Of a DNA stretch of 64,000 bases, positions 43,550 to 53,450 are shown piece after piece (the first letter of the stretch is position 1; every line of letters starts with the position of its first letter). The stretch spans positions 62,001 through 126,000 of the forward strand of contig NZ_BCTT01000017.1 in NCBI RefSeq assembly GCF_001590905.1. The letters run 5' to 3'. Position numbers and translations under genes: made by a program. A model generated the notes under the pieces. It saw only the letters and a list, made by a program, of their open reading frames with translations. It was not told where the DNA came from and searched no databases. The DNA comes from Serratia grimesii NBRC 13537 (GTDB lineage: Bacteria; Pseudomonadota; Gammaproteobacteria; Enterobacterales; Enterobacteriaceae).

Positions 43550-44565
43550 TTTTGCTCATACACGTTATTGATGCTGGACACCGAGTGGCGGCGCACCAGC
43601 GTCGGACTAAACATGTTGGTAATCTCCGGCAGCGGCAGATTATTGGCCAGCGCCAGGGCTAGTTCAGCCGCCTGGGTCGCCATGGCCACGACAGGATAGC
43701 GAATGGTGGTCAGGCGTGGTCGCAGGTAGCGTGAAATCAGCACGTCATCAAAGCCAATCAATGACATCTGGCCCGGCACGTCGACGCTGTTGTCGCTGAG
43801 CACCGATAGCGCACCCGCAGCCATCGAATCGTTATAGCAGGTCACCGCGGTAAAGTTTTTACCCCGACCAAGCAACTCGGTCATGGCTTGCTCACCACCA
43901 ATTTCGTCAGGTTCACCGTAGGCAATCAGCTTTTCATCCACCGGGATGCCATGTTCCTGCAATGCATCGAGATAGCCTTGCAGACGGTCGGCTGCGTCAG
44001 AAATCTGGTGGGTGGAACAAATGATGGCAATACGCTGATGCCCCTGCTGGATCAAGTGGCGGGTTGCCAGCCAGGCACCGTAGCGGTCGTCGAGTGCAAC
44101 GCAACGGGCTTCAAAACCCGGGAGTGTACGGTTAATCAGCACCATGCCCGGGATTTGCTGCATCCAACCGCTTAATTCACGATCGGTCAGTTTTTTCGCA
44201 TGTACCACCAGCGCAGCACAGCGATGGCGCACCAGTTGTTCGATCGCCTGACGTTCTTTTTCAGCATCGTGATAGCCGTTGCCTATCAGCAGGAAATTGT
44301 GGGTCGCGTAGGCCACCTGTTCTACCGCTTTGACCATGGCGCCAAAGAAAGGATCCGATACATCAGAGACAATCAACCCGAGCGTTTCTGTCGATTGCTG
44401 CGCCAGTGCACGGGCGTTAGCGTTTGGGTGGTATTGCAATTGTTCCATCGCGGCTTGCACGGCAGTGCGTGAGCCTTCGCTGGCTTTTGGGGAATTGTTT
44501 ATTACACGGGATACCGTGGCCACGGAAACACCCGCCAGCCTGGCAACATCCTTTATGGTAGCCAT
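43546..44565 (-). CDS. galR: Galactose repressor GalR
   Basis: A 339-residue LacI/GalR repressor of the gal regulon, inactivated by D-galactose. The N-terminus MATIKDVARLAGVSVATVSR and onward through YHPNANARALAQQSTET, GAMVKAVEQVAYATHNFLLIGNGYH in parts, LDDRYGAWLATRHLIQQGH and ITNMFSPTLVRRHS closely match E. coli GalR. Start 44565 is the conserved one. As in E. coli it lies between lysA and aas, though here two extra genes separate it from lysA, and its orientation is opposite to that of aas. The 219-base gap upstream is shared with the divergent molybdoenzyme gene. Confidence 0.95.
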   Translation of the reverse strand: MATIKDVARLAGVSVATVSRVINNSPKASEGSRTAVQAAMEQLQYHPNANARALAQQSTETLGLIVSDVSDPFFGAMVKAVEQVAYATHNFLLIGNGYHDAEKERQAIEQLVRHRCAALVVHAKKLTDRELSGWMQQIPGMVLINRTLPGFEARCVALDDRYGAWLATRHLIQQGHQRIAIICSTHQISDAADRLQGYLDALQEHGIPVDEKLIAYGEPDEIGGEQAMTELLGRGKNFTAVTCYNDSMAAGALSVLSDNSVDVPGQMSLIGFDDVLISRYLRPRLTTIRYPVVAMATQAAELALALANNLPLPEITNMFSPTLVRRHSVSSINNVYEQN

Positions 44566-44784
44566 ATCTGTCATACATCCTGGGTAATCGCTTACATTCC
44601 TCAGTTTTGCGGAAAAAGTCCGGTGCTGCAAGCGCTGGCGATCGCAACTTGTGGTGGCTGTTGCAGATATGTGCGATTTATCGTGCGCTTAGGCTTACGG
44701 TGCGCATTAATAGCGCAATTTGTGCTTTGGATCCGCGTACCGGCTAATGTTACTTTTGTGCATCTATTCTTGTTTGAGAACCGC

Positions 44785-47043
44785 ATGTCGATTAAACGTT
44801 ATCCGCAACTTGCGCATTGGGGGGCATATACCGCCGTGGTTGAAGACGGCAGGCTTATCCGTTGTGAGCCTTTTGCCGATGATCCGGATCCTTCCCTGCT
44901 GCTCGACTCCATTGCGCCAATGGCCTATTCCGATAAACGTATCCGCAAGCCGGCAGTGCGCCGTTCCTGGCTGAAAAAGCGTGAAGGCAGTGATCGCACG
45001 TTGCGTGGTCGTGAGGATTTTGTTGAGGTTGACTGGGATCTGGCACTCGATCTGGTGGCGGAAGAAAATCGCCGTGTGCGCGATCGCTATGGCCCTTCAG
45101 GCCTGTTTACCGGTTCCTACGGTTGGTCATCCGCCGGTCGTTTGCATCATGCGCGTTCGTTGGTGCGGCGCTTTTATTTCAGCGGCGGTGGTGGCGTTGA
45201 TCAGTTGGGTAATTACAGCTGGGGTTCGGCGCAGTTTTTCCTGCCGTATGTGATTGGCACCTTCACCCCATTGACCGGGCGTGTGACCAGTTGGCCCAGT
45301 GTGGTCGAGCACTGTGAGCTGTTTGTCGCTTTCGGCGGGCTGGCGTTAAAGAATGCCCAAGTGTCCTCTGGCGGCGCTGCGGAACATTCACTCAAACCGT
45401 GGTTGCAGAAGCTGGTACAGAAAGGTACCCCAGTGATCAACATCAGCCCGATGCGTGATGACTGCCCAGCATTTGTTAATGCCGAGTGGATCCCTATCCG
45501 CCCGAACACTGACGTGGCGTTAATGTTGGCGTTGGCGTATGAAATTCAGCGTCGAGGGGCGCAGGATGAAGCGTTCCTTTATAGCCACTGTGCCGGTTAC
45601 GACCAACTGGCGAATTATCTGCGGGGCGTGGATGACGGCGTGGCGAAAACGCCAGAATGGGCCAGCGCCATCACCGGCATTCCGGCGGCGCGCATAGCGT
45701 TGCTGGCGCAGCAATTGATTGGTGTGCGCAGTTTTATCACTTGTTCTTATTCAGTGCAGCGAGCCCACCGCGGCGAACAGCCCTACTGGATGATGATAGC
45801 GCTGTCGGCGATGCTTGGTCAGGTTGGGCTGCCCGGCGGTGGCTTCTCGTTTGGGCATGGCTCCATGAACGGCGTTGGCAACCCGCGAGTGGATACGCCG
45901 GGGCCAATGATGCCGGTGGGGGCGAATCCCTGCGGGTTGGCGATCCCGGTTGCGCGTATCTGCGACATGCTGTTGCAACCCGGTGAATCCTATCAGTTCC
46001 GTGGTGAAACATTGCACTATCCGGATATTCATTTGGTGCATTGGGCCGGTGGCAATCCGTTCCATCACCACCAGCAGTTAAACCGTCTGGTGGAGGGCTG
46101 GCAGAAGCCGGATACGGTGATTGTGCAAGATATCTGGTGGACGCCAGCGGCAAAGATGGCAGATATCGTCTTGCCGGTCACGACTTCGCTGGAACGTAAC
46201 GATATTGGCGGTTCATCGCGCGATCGCTATGTGTTAGCGATGCATCAGGCCATTGCACCACTGCATCAGGCGCGCAACGATTTTGATATTTTTGCCGATT
46301 TGGCGGAGCGATTAGGTTATCGCGAGCAATTTACTGAAAATCGTGATGAACGGACCTGGATCGAATCTATTTATCAACAGTGCGGGCAGGCACAGGCAGG
46401 GACCGGTGTGGAATGGCCCGAATTCGACGATTTCTGGCGTAAAGGTTACGTCGAGCTGCCGGCACCGGCGAAGGAATTTGTGTTCTTTGACGACTTCCGT
46501 GCCGATCCAAAAGCTAACCCGCTGCAAACGCCGAGCGGCAAGATCGAGCTGTTCAGCGAGAAAATCGCCGGTTATCGCTATGCTGATTTTGCACCGCATC
46601 CACAGTGGCAACCACCGGTTGAATGGCTGGGGTCGCCGCAGGCCAAAGAGTGGCCACTGCACCTGATTTCTATCCAGCCGAGCGACCGCTTGCATAGCCA
46701 GATGGATCCTGCACCACTGGCTCAGGGCAATAAAACCGCCGGCCGCGAGACACTGTATATGCACCCTGAGGATGCAGAAAAACGAGGTATTGCCAATGGC
46801 ACTGAAGTGCAGGTCAGCAATGCGCGTGGCAGTTGTCTGGCGGGTGTTGCTATTACTGATGGTGTCACGCGTGGCGTGGTATTGATGGCTACGGGTGCCT
46901 GGTTTGATCCGGGGTTTGGTGCCCAACAGTTGCAGGTAGAACAGTCTGGCAACCCCAACGTATTAACGCTGGATATCGGCACCTCGCCGTTAACTCAGGG
47001 GCCGAATGCCATGAGCTGCCTGGTCGAGGTGAGCGCCCGATAA
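44785..47043 (+). CDS. BisC/TorA-type molybdopterin oxidoreductase
   Basis: A 752-residue DMSO-reductase-family enzyme with a bis-MGD cofactor. It aligns with biotin sulfoxide reductase BisC along its length: AHWGAYTAVVEDG start, GLFTGSYGWSSAGRLHHA, the molybdenum-ligand serine in GNYSWGSAQ, WAGGNPFHHHQQLNRL, TTSLERND and the C-terminal MGD-binding domain (HPEDAEKRGIANGTEVQVSNARG in parts). There is no iron-sulfur Cys motif and no twin-arginine leader from the chosen ATG (44785), so it is cytosolic. The frame stays open for 54 more codons upstream but that extension (many Cys and Leu) looks non-coding. It may reduce an S- or N-oxide such as biotin or methionine sulfoxide; no partner subunit is nearby. 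Confidence 0.87.
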   Translation: MSIKRYPQLAHWGAYTAVVEDGRLIRCEPFADDPDPSLLLDSIAPMAYSDKRIRKPAVRRSWLKKREGSDRTLRGREDFVEVDWDLALDLVAEENRRVRDRYGPSGLFTGSYGWSSAGRLHHARSLVRRFYFSGGGGVDQLGNYSWGSAQFFLPYVIGTFTPLTGRVTSWPSVVEHCELFVAFGGLALKNAQVSSGGAAEHSLKPWLQKLVQKGTPVINISPMRDDCPAFVNAEWIPIRPNTDVALMLALAYEIQRRGAQDEAFLYSHCAGYDQLANYLRGVDDGVAKTPEWASAITGIPAARIALLAQQLIGVRSFITCSYSVQRAHRGEQPYWMMIALSAMLGQVGLPGGGFSFGHGSMNGVGNPRVDTPGPMMPVGANPCGLAIPVARICDMLLQPGESYQFRGETLHYPDIHLVHWAGGNPFHHHQQLNRLVEGWQKPDTVIVQDIWWTPAAKMADIVLPVTTSLERNDIGGSSRDRYVLAMHQAIAPLHQARNDFDIFADLAERLGYREQFTENRDERTWIESIYQQCGQAQAGTGVEWPEFDDFWRKGYVELPAPAKEFVFFDDFRADPKANPLQTPSGKIELFSEKIAGYRYADFAPHPQWQPPVEWLGSPQAKEWPLHLISIQPSDRLHSQMDPAPLAQGNKTAGRETLYMHPEDAEKRGIANGTEVQVSNARGSCLAGVAITDGVTRGVVLMATGAWFDPGFGAQQLQVEQSGNPNVLTLDIGTSPLTQGPNAMSCLVEVSAR

Positions 47044-47121
47044 ACAGCTGCTTACACTTTGCGCCTTAATGTTGCGATTGCCTGCTGGCTGGTATTTGGC
47101 AGCACAGGGTAAATTGAACGT

Positions 47122-47213
47122 CCCAGAGGTATTGATTGGTGAGTCTCAGCAACTTGTTTGTTGAACCCATATTAATTTGCACCAACCTACGCAGATGCGT
47201 AGGTTTTTTTTTT
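47122..47213 (+). ncRNA. omrB: OmrA/OmrB-type small RNA, first copy
   Basis: About 90 bases. The 5' seed CCCAGAGGTATTGATTGGTG is identical to that of E. coli OmrA/OmrB, which base-pairs through Hfq with mRNAs for outer-membrane proteins and regulators (ompT, cirA, fecA, csgD, ompR). The 3' end is a terminator stem ACCTACGC / GCGTAGGT followed by ten T. A -10-like TAAATT lies about 10 bases before the start. Location between galR and aas equals that in E. coli. It holds the upstream (omrB) position relative to aas; the omrA/omrB naming by position is tentative. Confidence 0.9.
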
Positions 47214-47314
47214 GCCTGAAGCTCAACCCACCCACCTACACAAAATCCTATTTTGTATTTTTCTCGCACAGGATTGTTTAGCTTTCATTGAGTTATTTCC
47301 ACTGAACGCGGGAA

Positions 47315-47333
47315 ATTTACAGCTGGTTGCATT
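47315..47333 (+). promoter_or_regulatory. Candidate OmpR-binding site upstream of the second Omr RNA
   Basis: ATTTACAGCTGGTTGCATT resembles the OmpR box (TTTAC-N5-TGTAACA type). It lies about 65-80 bases before the start of the second sRNA. OmpR activates omrA/omrB in E. coli; the match here is by eye only. Confidence 0.45.
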
Positions 47334-47396
47334 TAGAGCAAAACTCTTGCGATTGATCGGTAGTTTCTTAATCGGCACCTCTCTAGAGTAGGTGAT

Positions 47397-47490
47397 CCCA
47401 GAGGTATTGATTGGTGAGAAATCAGCATACTCTGTATGTTGAAGCCATTTTCAATTGCACCAACCTACGCGGATGCGTAGGTTTTTTTTT
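47397..47490 (+). ncRNA. omrA: OmrA/OmrB-type small RNA, second copy
   Basis: About 93 bases. It has the same 5' CCCAGAGGTATTGATTGGTG and 3' CACCAACCTACGC-GGAT-GCGTAGG plus nine T as the first copy, but a different middle (AGAAATCAGCATACTCTGTATG). Conserved ends with divergent centres is the known pattern of the OmrA/OmrB twins. TAGAGT at about 47384-47389 could be the -10 element. It ends 66 bases before aas. Confidence 0.9.
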
Positions 47491-47555
47491 GCCTGCCATA
47501 TAGTATTCTTTTCCCTACAACCATTTACGCTCATCTTGGCCAAAGGGAGAAGGGC

Positions 47556-49709
47556 ATGATTTTTTCTATGCTGCGGGTGTTGTTCCGCCTGTTGTATCGG
47601 GTACGCGTCGAGGGTGACGTCCGGCATTTTGATCAGCAAAAACTGCTAATTACGCCCAATCATATCTCCTTCCTTGATGGCATTTTGTTGGCGTTGTTCT
47701 TACCGATCAAACCGGTGTTTGCTGTTTATGCCAGCATTGGCGATCGCTGGTTTATGCGCTGGCTGCGACCTTATATCGATTTTGTCTCGCTCGATCCTAC
47801 CAAACCTATGGCTATCAAGCAGTTGGTGCGCATGGTGGAACAGGGGCGGCCGATTGTGGTTTTTCCTGAAGGGCGAATTACCGTTACCGGCTCGTTGATG
47901 AAGGTTTACGATGGTGCGGCCTTTATTGCCGCCAAATCGGGGGCGACCCTGGTGCCCATTCGGCTCGATGGCGCTGAGTTCAGCCCCTTTGGTCGTATGG
48001 CTGGGGTGTTTAAGATTCGTTGGTTCCCACAGATAAGCATCCGTATCTTACCCCCAACGTCACTGCCGATGCCGGTTGCACCACGTGCCCGCGATCGCCG
48101 TGCGCTAGCTGGGGACCGTTTGCATCAGATTATGATGCAGGCGCGCATGGATACCCGTGAACCACAGACTTTGTTTCAGGGCCTGCTGGCGGCACAGCAC
48201 CGTTACGGTAGCGGTAAGCCGTGCATCGAGGATATTAACTTTAAGGAAGACAGCTACCAGACTTTGATCAAAAAGGCACTGGGTGTCAGCCGTATCCTGC
48301 AACGCTTTACAGCCGAGGCTGAGCATGTCGGCATGTTATTGCCGAATGCCACTATCACCGTCGCGGCGATTTTTGGCGCTTCGCTGCGTAACCGCATTCC
48401 GGCGATGCTCAATTACACAGCCGGATCCAATGGCCTGAAAAGTGCCATGACCGCCGCCAATATCAAAACTATTGTCACTTCGCGCCAGTTTCTGGAGAAG
48501 GGCAAACTGACACATTTGCCGCAGCAGGTACCTGAAGCTAACTGGGTGTACCTGGAGGATCTGAAAGACACCGTTACTCTGACAGACAAGCTGTGGATCC
48601 TGCGTCATCTGTTCCAACCGGCACGGGCCATGCTGCCGCAGCAACCGAACGATGCAGCACTGATCCTGTTTACCTCGGGGTCGGAAGGCAATCCGAAAGG
48701 CGTGGTGCATTCTCACGCCAGCCTGTTGGCCAACGTAGAACAGATCCGGACCATCGCCGATTTCACCCCGCGTGACCGCTTTATGTCATCGCTGCCGTTA
48801 TTCCACTCGTTCGGCCTGACGGTCGGTCTGCTGACCCCCCTGATGACCGGCAGCCGTATTTTCCTTTACCCCAGCCCGCTGCATTACCGTGTGGTGCCGG
48901 AGCTGGTGTACGACCGTAACTGCACCGTACTGTTCGGCACAGCGACCTTCCTCAATAACTATGCGCGTTTCGCTCACCCCTATGATTTTGCCCGTTTGCG
49001 CTATGTGGTTGCCGGTGCGGAAAAGCTGGCGGACAGCACCAAACAGATTTATCAGGACAAATACGGCATCCGTATTCTGGAAGGTTATGGGGTGACTGAA
49101 TGCGCACCGGTGGTGTCGATCAACGTGCCGCTGGCGGCCAAAGTGGGTACCGTCGGCCGTATTATGCCGAACATGGAGGCGCGGCTGATAAAGGTGCCAG
49201 GTATTGATAACGGCGGGCGTCTACAGTTGAAGGGGCCGAATATCATGAAAGGCTATCTGCGGGTGGAGCGTCCGGGCGAACTGGAACCACCGGCGGCAGA
49301 AGATGAACAGGGTAACCTGCAACCGGGTTGGTACGATACCGGCGATATCGTCACATTAGACGACCAAGGTTACTGCGTGATCCGTGGCCGGGTGAAGCGT
49401 TTTGCCAAACTGGCGGGCGAAATGGTTTCGCTAGAGAGCGTTGAACTGTTGGCACAACGCGTCGCGCCAGAAGGGCAGCACGCTGCCACGGTGAAAAGCG
49501 ACAGCAGCAAGGGTGAAGCGCTGGTTCTGTTTACCACAGCAACTGGCATGACCCGCGAAGCTTTGCTGCGGGTGGCACGTGAATTGGGCAGCCCTGAACT
49601 GACGGTACCGCGTGATATCCGTATTTTGAAAACCTTACCGGTGCTGGGCAGCGGTAAGCCGGATTTTGTGACTCTGCGTAACATGGCTGAACAGCCGGAG
49701 ACTGTCTGA
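47556..49709 (+). CDS. aas: Bifunctional acyl-ACP synthetase / 2-acyl-GPE acyltransferase Aas
   Basis: A 717-residue inner-membrane enzyme that re-acylates lysophosphatidylethanolamine. The N-terminal PlsC-type acyltransferase (about residues 15-200) shows NHISFLDG (HX4D) and FPEGR. The C-terminal AMP-binding acyl-ACP synthetase (about 230-700) shows [45 protein letters not shown] and the catalytic Lys region VLGSGKPD. Length equals E. coli Aas (719). It is the first gene of an operon with lplT, overlapping by one base. AAAGGGAGAAGGGC before the ATG is the ribosome binding site. Confidence 0.95.
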   Translation: MIFSMLRVLFRLLYRVRVEGDVRHFDQQKLLITPNHISFLDGILLALFLPIKPVFAVYASIGDRWFMRWLRPYIDFVSLDPTKPMAIKQLVRMVEQGRPIVVFPEGRITVTGSLMKVYDGAAFIAAKSGATLVPIRLDGAEFSPFGRMAGVFKIRWFPQISIRILPPTSLPMPVAPRARDRRALAGDRLHQIMMQARMDTREPQTLFQGLLAAQHRYGSGKPCIEDINFKEDSYQTLIKKALGVSRILQRFTAEAEHVGMLLPNATITVAAIFGASLRNRIPAMLNYTAGSNGLKSAMTAANIKTIVTSRQFLEKGKLTHLPQQVPEANWVYLEDLKDTVTLTDKLWILRHLFQPARAMLPQQPNDAALILFTSGSEGNPKGVVHSHASLLANVEQIRTIADFTPRDRFMSSLPLFHSFGLTVGLLTPLMTGSRIFLYPSPLHYRVVPELVYDRNCTVLFGTATFLNNYARFAHPYDFARLRYVVAGAEKLADSTKQIYQDKYGIRILEGYGVTECAPVVSINVPLAAKVGTVGRIMPNMEARLIKVPGIDNGGRLQLKGPNIMKGYLRVERPGELEPPAAEDEQGNLQPGWYDTGDIVTLDDQGYCVIRGRVKRFAKLAGEMVSLESVELLAQRVAPEGQHAATVKSDSSKGEALVLFTTATGMTREALLRVARELGSPELTVPRDIRILKTLPVLGSGKPDFVTLRNMAEQPETV

Positions 49710-50905
49710 TGAACCCGACGTTGAATACTGATTCACCCTTGCTTTCGCGCAGTATGATTGCTGTGATTTGCGCCCAGTTTCTGTCCGCTTTTGGCGACAA
49801 TGCGTTGCTGTTCGCCACGCTGGCGTTGATCAAGCAACAGCTTTACCCCGACTGGAGCCAGCCGATTTTGCAGATGGCATTTGTTGCCACCTATATAATC
49901 CTGGCGCCCTTTGTCGGCCAGGTCGCAGACAGTTTCGCCAAGGGCCGGGTGATGATGGTGGCCAATGGATTGAAGCTGGCCGGCGCACTGGTCATCTGTT
50001 TTGGGCTTAATCCGTTCCTCGGCTATACCCTGGTGGGTGTAGGTGCCGCAGCCTATTCGCCGGCCAAGTACGGCATTCTGGGGGAGATCACCAGCGGCGA
50101 AAAGTTGGTCAAGGCTAACGGCCTGATGGAGGCTTCTACCATCGCAGCCATCCTGACTGGCTCAGTGGCCGGCGGCATATTGGCCGACTGGCACATTGTG
50201 GCGGCGCTGGCGGTGTGTGCGGTGGTTTACGCGGCGGCGGTGATCGCCAATCTGTATATTCCTCGCTTGCCGGCGGCACATCCGGCGGTTTCCTGGACGC
50301 CGCGTGCCATGACGCAGGCTTTCTTCAACGCCTGTGTGGTGTTGTGGCGCGACGGTCAGACACGTTTCTCTTTGATCGGTACCAGCCTGTTTTGGGGGGC
50401 TGGGGTCACGCTGCGCTTCCTGTTAGTGCTGTGGGTGCCGGTGGCACTCGGTATCGCCGACAACGCTACGCCGACGTTGCTCAATGCGATGGTGGCGGTC
50501 GGGATAGTGATAGGGGCCGGTGCGGCTGCACGCTTTGTCACGCTGGAAACGGTGAAACGCTGCATGCCTGCCGGGATCCTGATCGGTGTCGCTGTAGCGG
50601 TATTTGCACTGCAAACGACGCTGTTTAACGCCTATGCGGTACTGTTGATTATCGGCGTTTTGGGCGGCTTCTTTGTGGTGCCGCTGAATGCGCTATTACA
50701 GGAGCGGGGCAAAAACTCGGTGGGCGCAGGCAATGCGATCGCGGTACAGAATTTAGGGGAAAACACCGCAATGTTGCTGATGCTCGGCCTGTATTCTCTG
50801 GCGGTGAAAGTTAGTGTGCCGGTGGTTGGCGTAGGGATAGGTTTTGGCGTGGTGTTTGCGCTGGCGATAAGTGCGTTGTGGTTGTCGCAACGGCGGGAAA
50901 AATAA
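49709..50905 (+). CDS. lplT: Lysophospholipid transporter LplT
   Basis: A 398-residue, 12-helix MFS flippase that moves lysophospholipids (2-acyl-GPE) from the periplasmic to the cytoplasmic leaflet for repair by Aas. [25 protein letters not shown] in parts, [43 protein letters not shown] in parts and [13 protein letters not shown] are typical. It starts within the aas stop codon (1-base overlap), giving coupled translation of transporter and enzyme, as in E. coli. Confidence 0.94.
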   Translation: MNPTLNTDSPLLSRSMIAVICAQFLSAFGDNALLFATLALIKQQLYPDWSQPILQMAFVATYIILAPFVGQVADSFAKGRVMMVANGLKLAGALVICFGLNPFLGYTLVGVGAAAYSPAKYGILGEITSGEKLVKANGLMEASTIAAILTGSVAGGILADWHIVAALAVCAVVYAAAVIANLYIPRLPAAHPAVSWTPRAMTQAFFNACVVLWRDGQTRFSLIGTSLFWGAGVTLRFLLVLWVPVALGIADNATPTLLNAMVAVGIVIGAGAAARFVTLETVKRCMPAGILIGVAVAVFALQTTLFNAYAVLLIIGVLGGFFVVPLNALLQERGKNSVGAGNAIAVQNLGENTAMLLMLGLYSLAVKVSVPVVGVGIGFGVVFALAISALWLSQRREK

Positions 50906-50909
50906 CAGA

Positions 50910-50932
50910 TGGGGCGCGGTTTACGCGCCCCA
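50910..50932. terminator. Bidirectional terminator between lplT and tas
   Basis: TGGGGCGCG / CGCGCCCCA, a perfect 9-bp stem with loop GTTTA, in the 33-base gap between convergent genes. Confidence 0.7.
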
Positions 50933-50938
50933 CATGAT

Positions 50939-51979
50939 TTATGGTGCAGGAATAGTAAAGCGGGTATGGATTTCTTCCAGCCCTTGAAGAACGTCTTCAT
51001 TCAACACCACGTCGAAACTGTCGATGTTGGTTTTCAATTGTTCCAGCGTGGTGGCACCCAGCAGGGTGCTGGCAACAAAGGGTTGCTGACGTACAAACGC
51101 CAGCGCCATTTGCGACGGATCCAGCCCATGCTTTTTGGCTAATGCGACATACTCGGCAATTGCCAACTGCGTTTGCGGTGCAGAATAGCGGTTAAAACGA
51201 CTAAATAGCGTATTACGCGCTCCAGCCGGCTTGGCGCCGTTCAGATATTTGCCGCTGAGTGTACCGAACGCCAGGCTGGAATAGGCCAGCAGTTCGACGC
51301 CCTCATGCTGGCTGATCTCGGCCAGGGCTATCTCAAAACTGCGGTTCAGCAAGCTGTAGGGGTTCTGAATAGAGACGATGCGCGGCAACTCGTGCTTTTC
51401 AGCCAATTGCAGATAACGCATCACGCCCCATGGCGTTTCATTAGACACCCCGATATAGCGGATTTTACCGGCACGCACCTGTTCGGTCAGGGCTTCCAGC
51501 GTTTCCAGCAAGGTAACAGTGGCTTTATCTTCGGTGTATTGGTAATTGAGCTTACCGAAGAAATTGGTCGCACGCTGCGGCCAATGCAGTTGGTAGAGAT
51601 CGAGATAATCTGTGTTTAGTCGCTTCAGGCTGGCATCCAGCGCGGCGCGGATATTTTTTCGGTCTAATGCCTGCTGTGGGCGAATGCTGCTATCGGTGCC
51701 ACGCACCGGCCCGGCGATCTTGCTGGCCAGCACGATTTTCTCACGATTGCCGCGTGCCTTGATCCAACTGCCGATATATTGCTCAGTCAGCCCCTGGGTT
51801 TCTGGACGGGGCGGTACCGGATACATCTCTGCGGTGTCGATCAGGTTGACGCCAGCGGCTAATGCATAGTCGAGTTGCGCATGGGCATCGGCTTCACTGT
51901 TCTGTTCGCCAAAGGTCATGGTGCCCAGTCCCAGCACGCTCACTTCTAAAGAACTGTGGGGAATACGGTGGTATTGCAT
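50939..51979 (-). CDS. tas: Aldo/keto reductase Tas
   Basis: A 346-residue NADP-dependent aldo/keto reductase (AKR11/12-like). The N-terminus MQYHRIPHSSLEVSVLGLGTMTFGEQ is that of E. coli Tas. The catalytic Asp and Tyr are in LIDTAEMYPVPP, the Lys in VLASKIAG and the His in DLYQLHWPQR. E. coli tas suppresses tyrosine auxotrophy when overexpressed; its normal substrate is unsettled. Start at 51979 is the conserved one; the upstream 26 codons are not. It is part of the syntenic tas-ygdR-ygdQ-mutH group, all on the minus strand. Confidence 0.94.
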   Translation of the reverse strand: MQYHRIPHSSLEVSVLGLGTMTFGEQNSEADAHAQLDYALAAGVNLIDTAEMYPVPPRPETQGLTEQYIGSWIKARGNREKIVLASKIAGPVRGTDSSIRPQQALDRKNIRAALDASLKRLNTDYLDLYQLHWPQRATNFFGKLNYQYTEDKATVTLLETLEALTEQVRAGKIRYIGVSNETPWGVMRYLQLAEKHELPRIVSIQNPYSLLNRSFEIALAEISQHEGVELLAYSSLAFGTLSGKYLNGAKPAGARNTLFSRFNRYSAPQTQLAIAEYVALAKKHGLDPSQMALAFVRQQPFVASTLLGATTLEQLKTNIDSFDVVLNEDVLQGLEEIHTRFTIPAP

Positions 51980-52179
51980 TAACGGCCTTCCTTTCATGTT
52001 AGCGCTTACGGGCTGTACCGCCCGGTGAAACAGGAGCCAAAGGGCAGGCTGTGGCAAACAACCTGCAAGGCGGTATACCGCCTTTCTCGACTATAACCAA
52101 GCGGAGAAGATGGGGGAAGTGGATTCAGCGCGAGGGGAGGCTATCGCGCACCATAGGGGGACAGACCGTACATTCTTGA

Positions 52180-52219
52180 CGCTGCATCTGTATTGGCTGT
52201 TGGCAGCCTTGATGCAGCG
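52180..52219. other. Two-level hairpin between tas and ygdR
   Basis: An outer perfect stem CGCTGCATC (52180-52188) / GATGCAGCG (52211-52219) encloses an inner GGCTG/CAGCC stem (52195-52199, 52204-52208). It lies 28 bases after the ygdR stop, so it caps that mRNA. No T-run follows. Confidence 0.65.
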
Positions 52220-52246
52220 CCAATAATTTAAGAGATAGCGAGGGAA

Positions 52247-52465
52247 TTAACGCTCAATAACCTGTGAAACCTGATCACCGTTGATTTGGCGGTGGTTACC
52301 TTTTTCATCTTTATAGCTGATCAGGCCGGTATCTTTGTCGATTTCCGGTTTACCCTGGGTCAGGATCATATTGCCGTCTTTAGTTGCCATGACGTAATCG
52401 CTGGAACATCCCGCCAACCCGGCGGCGATAACCAGTGCAGAAACTGCCATTACCCACTTTTTCAT
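52247..52465 (-). CDS. ygdR: YgdI/YgdR family lipoprotein
   Basis: A 72-residue lipoprotein. The signal peptide [19 protein letters not shown] ends in a lipobox LAGC with Ser-Ser after the Cys, which favours outer-membrane sorting. The mature part ([20 protein letters not shown], then [20 protein letters not shown]) forms the small SH3-like DUF903 barrel. It closely matches E. coli YgdR, and its place between tas and ygdQ is conserved. Function unknown; it is abundant in envelopes. Confidence 0.93.
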   Translation of the reverse strand: MKKWVMAVSALVIAAGLAGCSSDYVMATKDGNMILTQGKPEIDKDTGLISYKDEKGNHRQINGDQVSQVIER

Positions 52466-52604
52466 CCTGCCGATCCTCGTTTATGTATGCAGAAAAGAAG
52501 TCTCTTCTTAGATTAGCAAACTATAGATGTGCCGTGTTTCGGATAAGTCCTTATCTCTGTAAGAGAAAGTAGGGTGGAACGGTAGGGAGGAAGGCAGACA
52601 GTAT

Positions 52605-52633
52605 TGCGGGAGCGGCTTTTGCACGCTCCCGCA
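52605..52633 (-). terminator. Hairpin downstream of ygdQ
   Basis: A perfect 10-bp stem TGCGGGAGCG / CGCTCCCGCA with a 9-base loop, six bases after the ygdQ stop. Confidence 0.65.
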
Positions 52634-52639
52634 GAGGAA

Positions 52640-53356
52640 TTACTCAGATACCTGCTTTTTCTTGCTGCGCATCAAATTGAGCGCTTCGACCGACATTGAG
52701 AAGAACATCGCAAAGTAAATGTAGCCTTTAGGCACATGTATCTGGAAACTTTCCAGCATCAGCGTGAAGCCGACTAGGATCAGGAATGCCAGCGCCAGCA
52801 TTTTCACCGAAGGGTGGCGGTTAACAAACTCGCCAATCGGGCGGGCGGCAAACATCATGACGCCAACAGCAATGACCACTGCCGCCATCATGATAAACAG
52901 GTGGTCAGACAGACCCACTGCGGTGATCACCGAGTCCAGACTGAAAATGATATCCAACAGCATAATTTGTACGATGGCACCGAGGAAACCGTACACTTTC
53001 GTGTTGTGTTCTTCCTCTGAGCCTTCGATGGTTTCATGAATCTCTTTACTGGCTTTCCAAATCAGGAACAGCCCGCCCAGAAGCAGGATCAGATCGCGTG
53101 CCGAGATACTGTGTTCCATCACGGTAAACAGCGGATGGGTCAGACGGATCACCCAAGCGATAGAGGCCAGCAGCCCCAGTCGCATTAACATTGCACCTGC
53201 CAACCCGATACGGCGCGCTTTGTTCTGTTGCGCTTTCGGCAGTTTGGACACCACCAGGGAAAGGAAAATAATGTTATCAATACCCAGAACGATCTCAAGA
53301 ATGGTCAGCGTACCTAACGCTAACCAGGCATTGGGATCCACAATCCACTCGAACAT
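52640..53356 (-). CDS. ygdQ: TerC family integral membrane protein YgdQ
   Basis: A 238-residue TerC-family protein with about seven membrane helices. Two acidic intramembrane motifs are present: EIVLGIDNIIFLSLV in the first half and LLDIIFSLDSVITAVGLSDH in the second; they are linked to metal-ion (Mn2+/Ca2+) handling in the family. Start at MFEWIVDPNAW (53356) follows AGGTG; an in-frame GTG four codons earlier is possible. E. coli YgdQ has no proven function. The gene order mutH-ygdQ-ygdR is conserved, and about 95 bases separate it from mutH. Confidence 0.9.
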   Translation of the reverse strand: MFEWIVDPNAWLALGTLTILEIVLGIDNIIFLSLVVSKLPKAQQNKARRIGLAGAMLMRLGLLASIAWVIRLTHPLFTVMEHSISARDLILLLGGLFLIWKASKEIHETIEGSEEEHNTKVYGFLGAIVQIMLLDIIFSLDSVITAVGLSDHLFIMMAAVVIAVGVMMFAARPIGEFVNRHPSVKMLALAFLILVGFTLMLESFQIHVPKGYIYFAMFFSMSVEALNLMRSKKKQVSE

Positions 53357-53450
53357 TGCCCAGCACACCTTAATAAAAAGCCAAGGCTGAATTATACCCG
53401 TTTATTGATACGGCGACACCGTTAGCTAAACGCGGTCTAAACAAAAGTGA

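Noticed and set aside
44623-44784. 54-residue N-terminal extension of the BisC-like protein
   Set aside because: It is rich in Cys and Leu, unlike the family, with no ribosome binding site; the ATG at 44785 aligns with the BisC N-terminus.
46312-46926. 204-codon ORF opposite the molybdoenzyme gene
   Set aside because: Antisense shadow; the plus-strand frame carries conserved molybdopterin-binding motifs.
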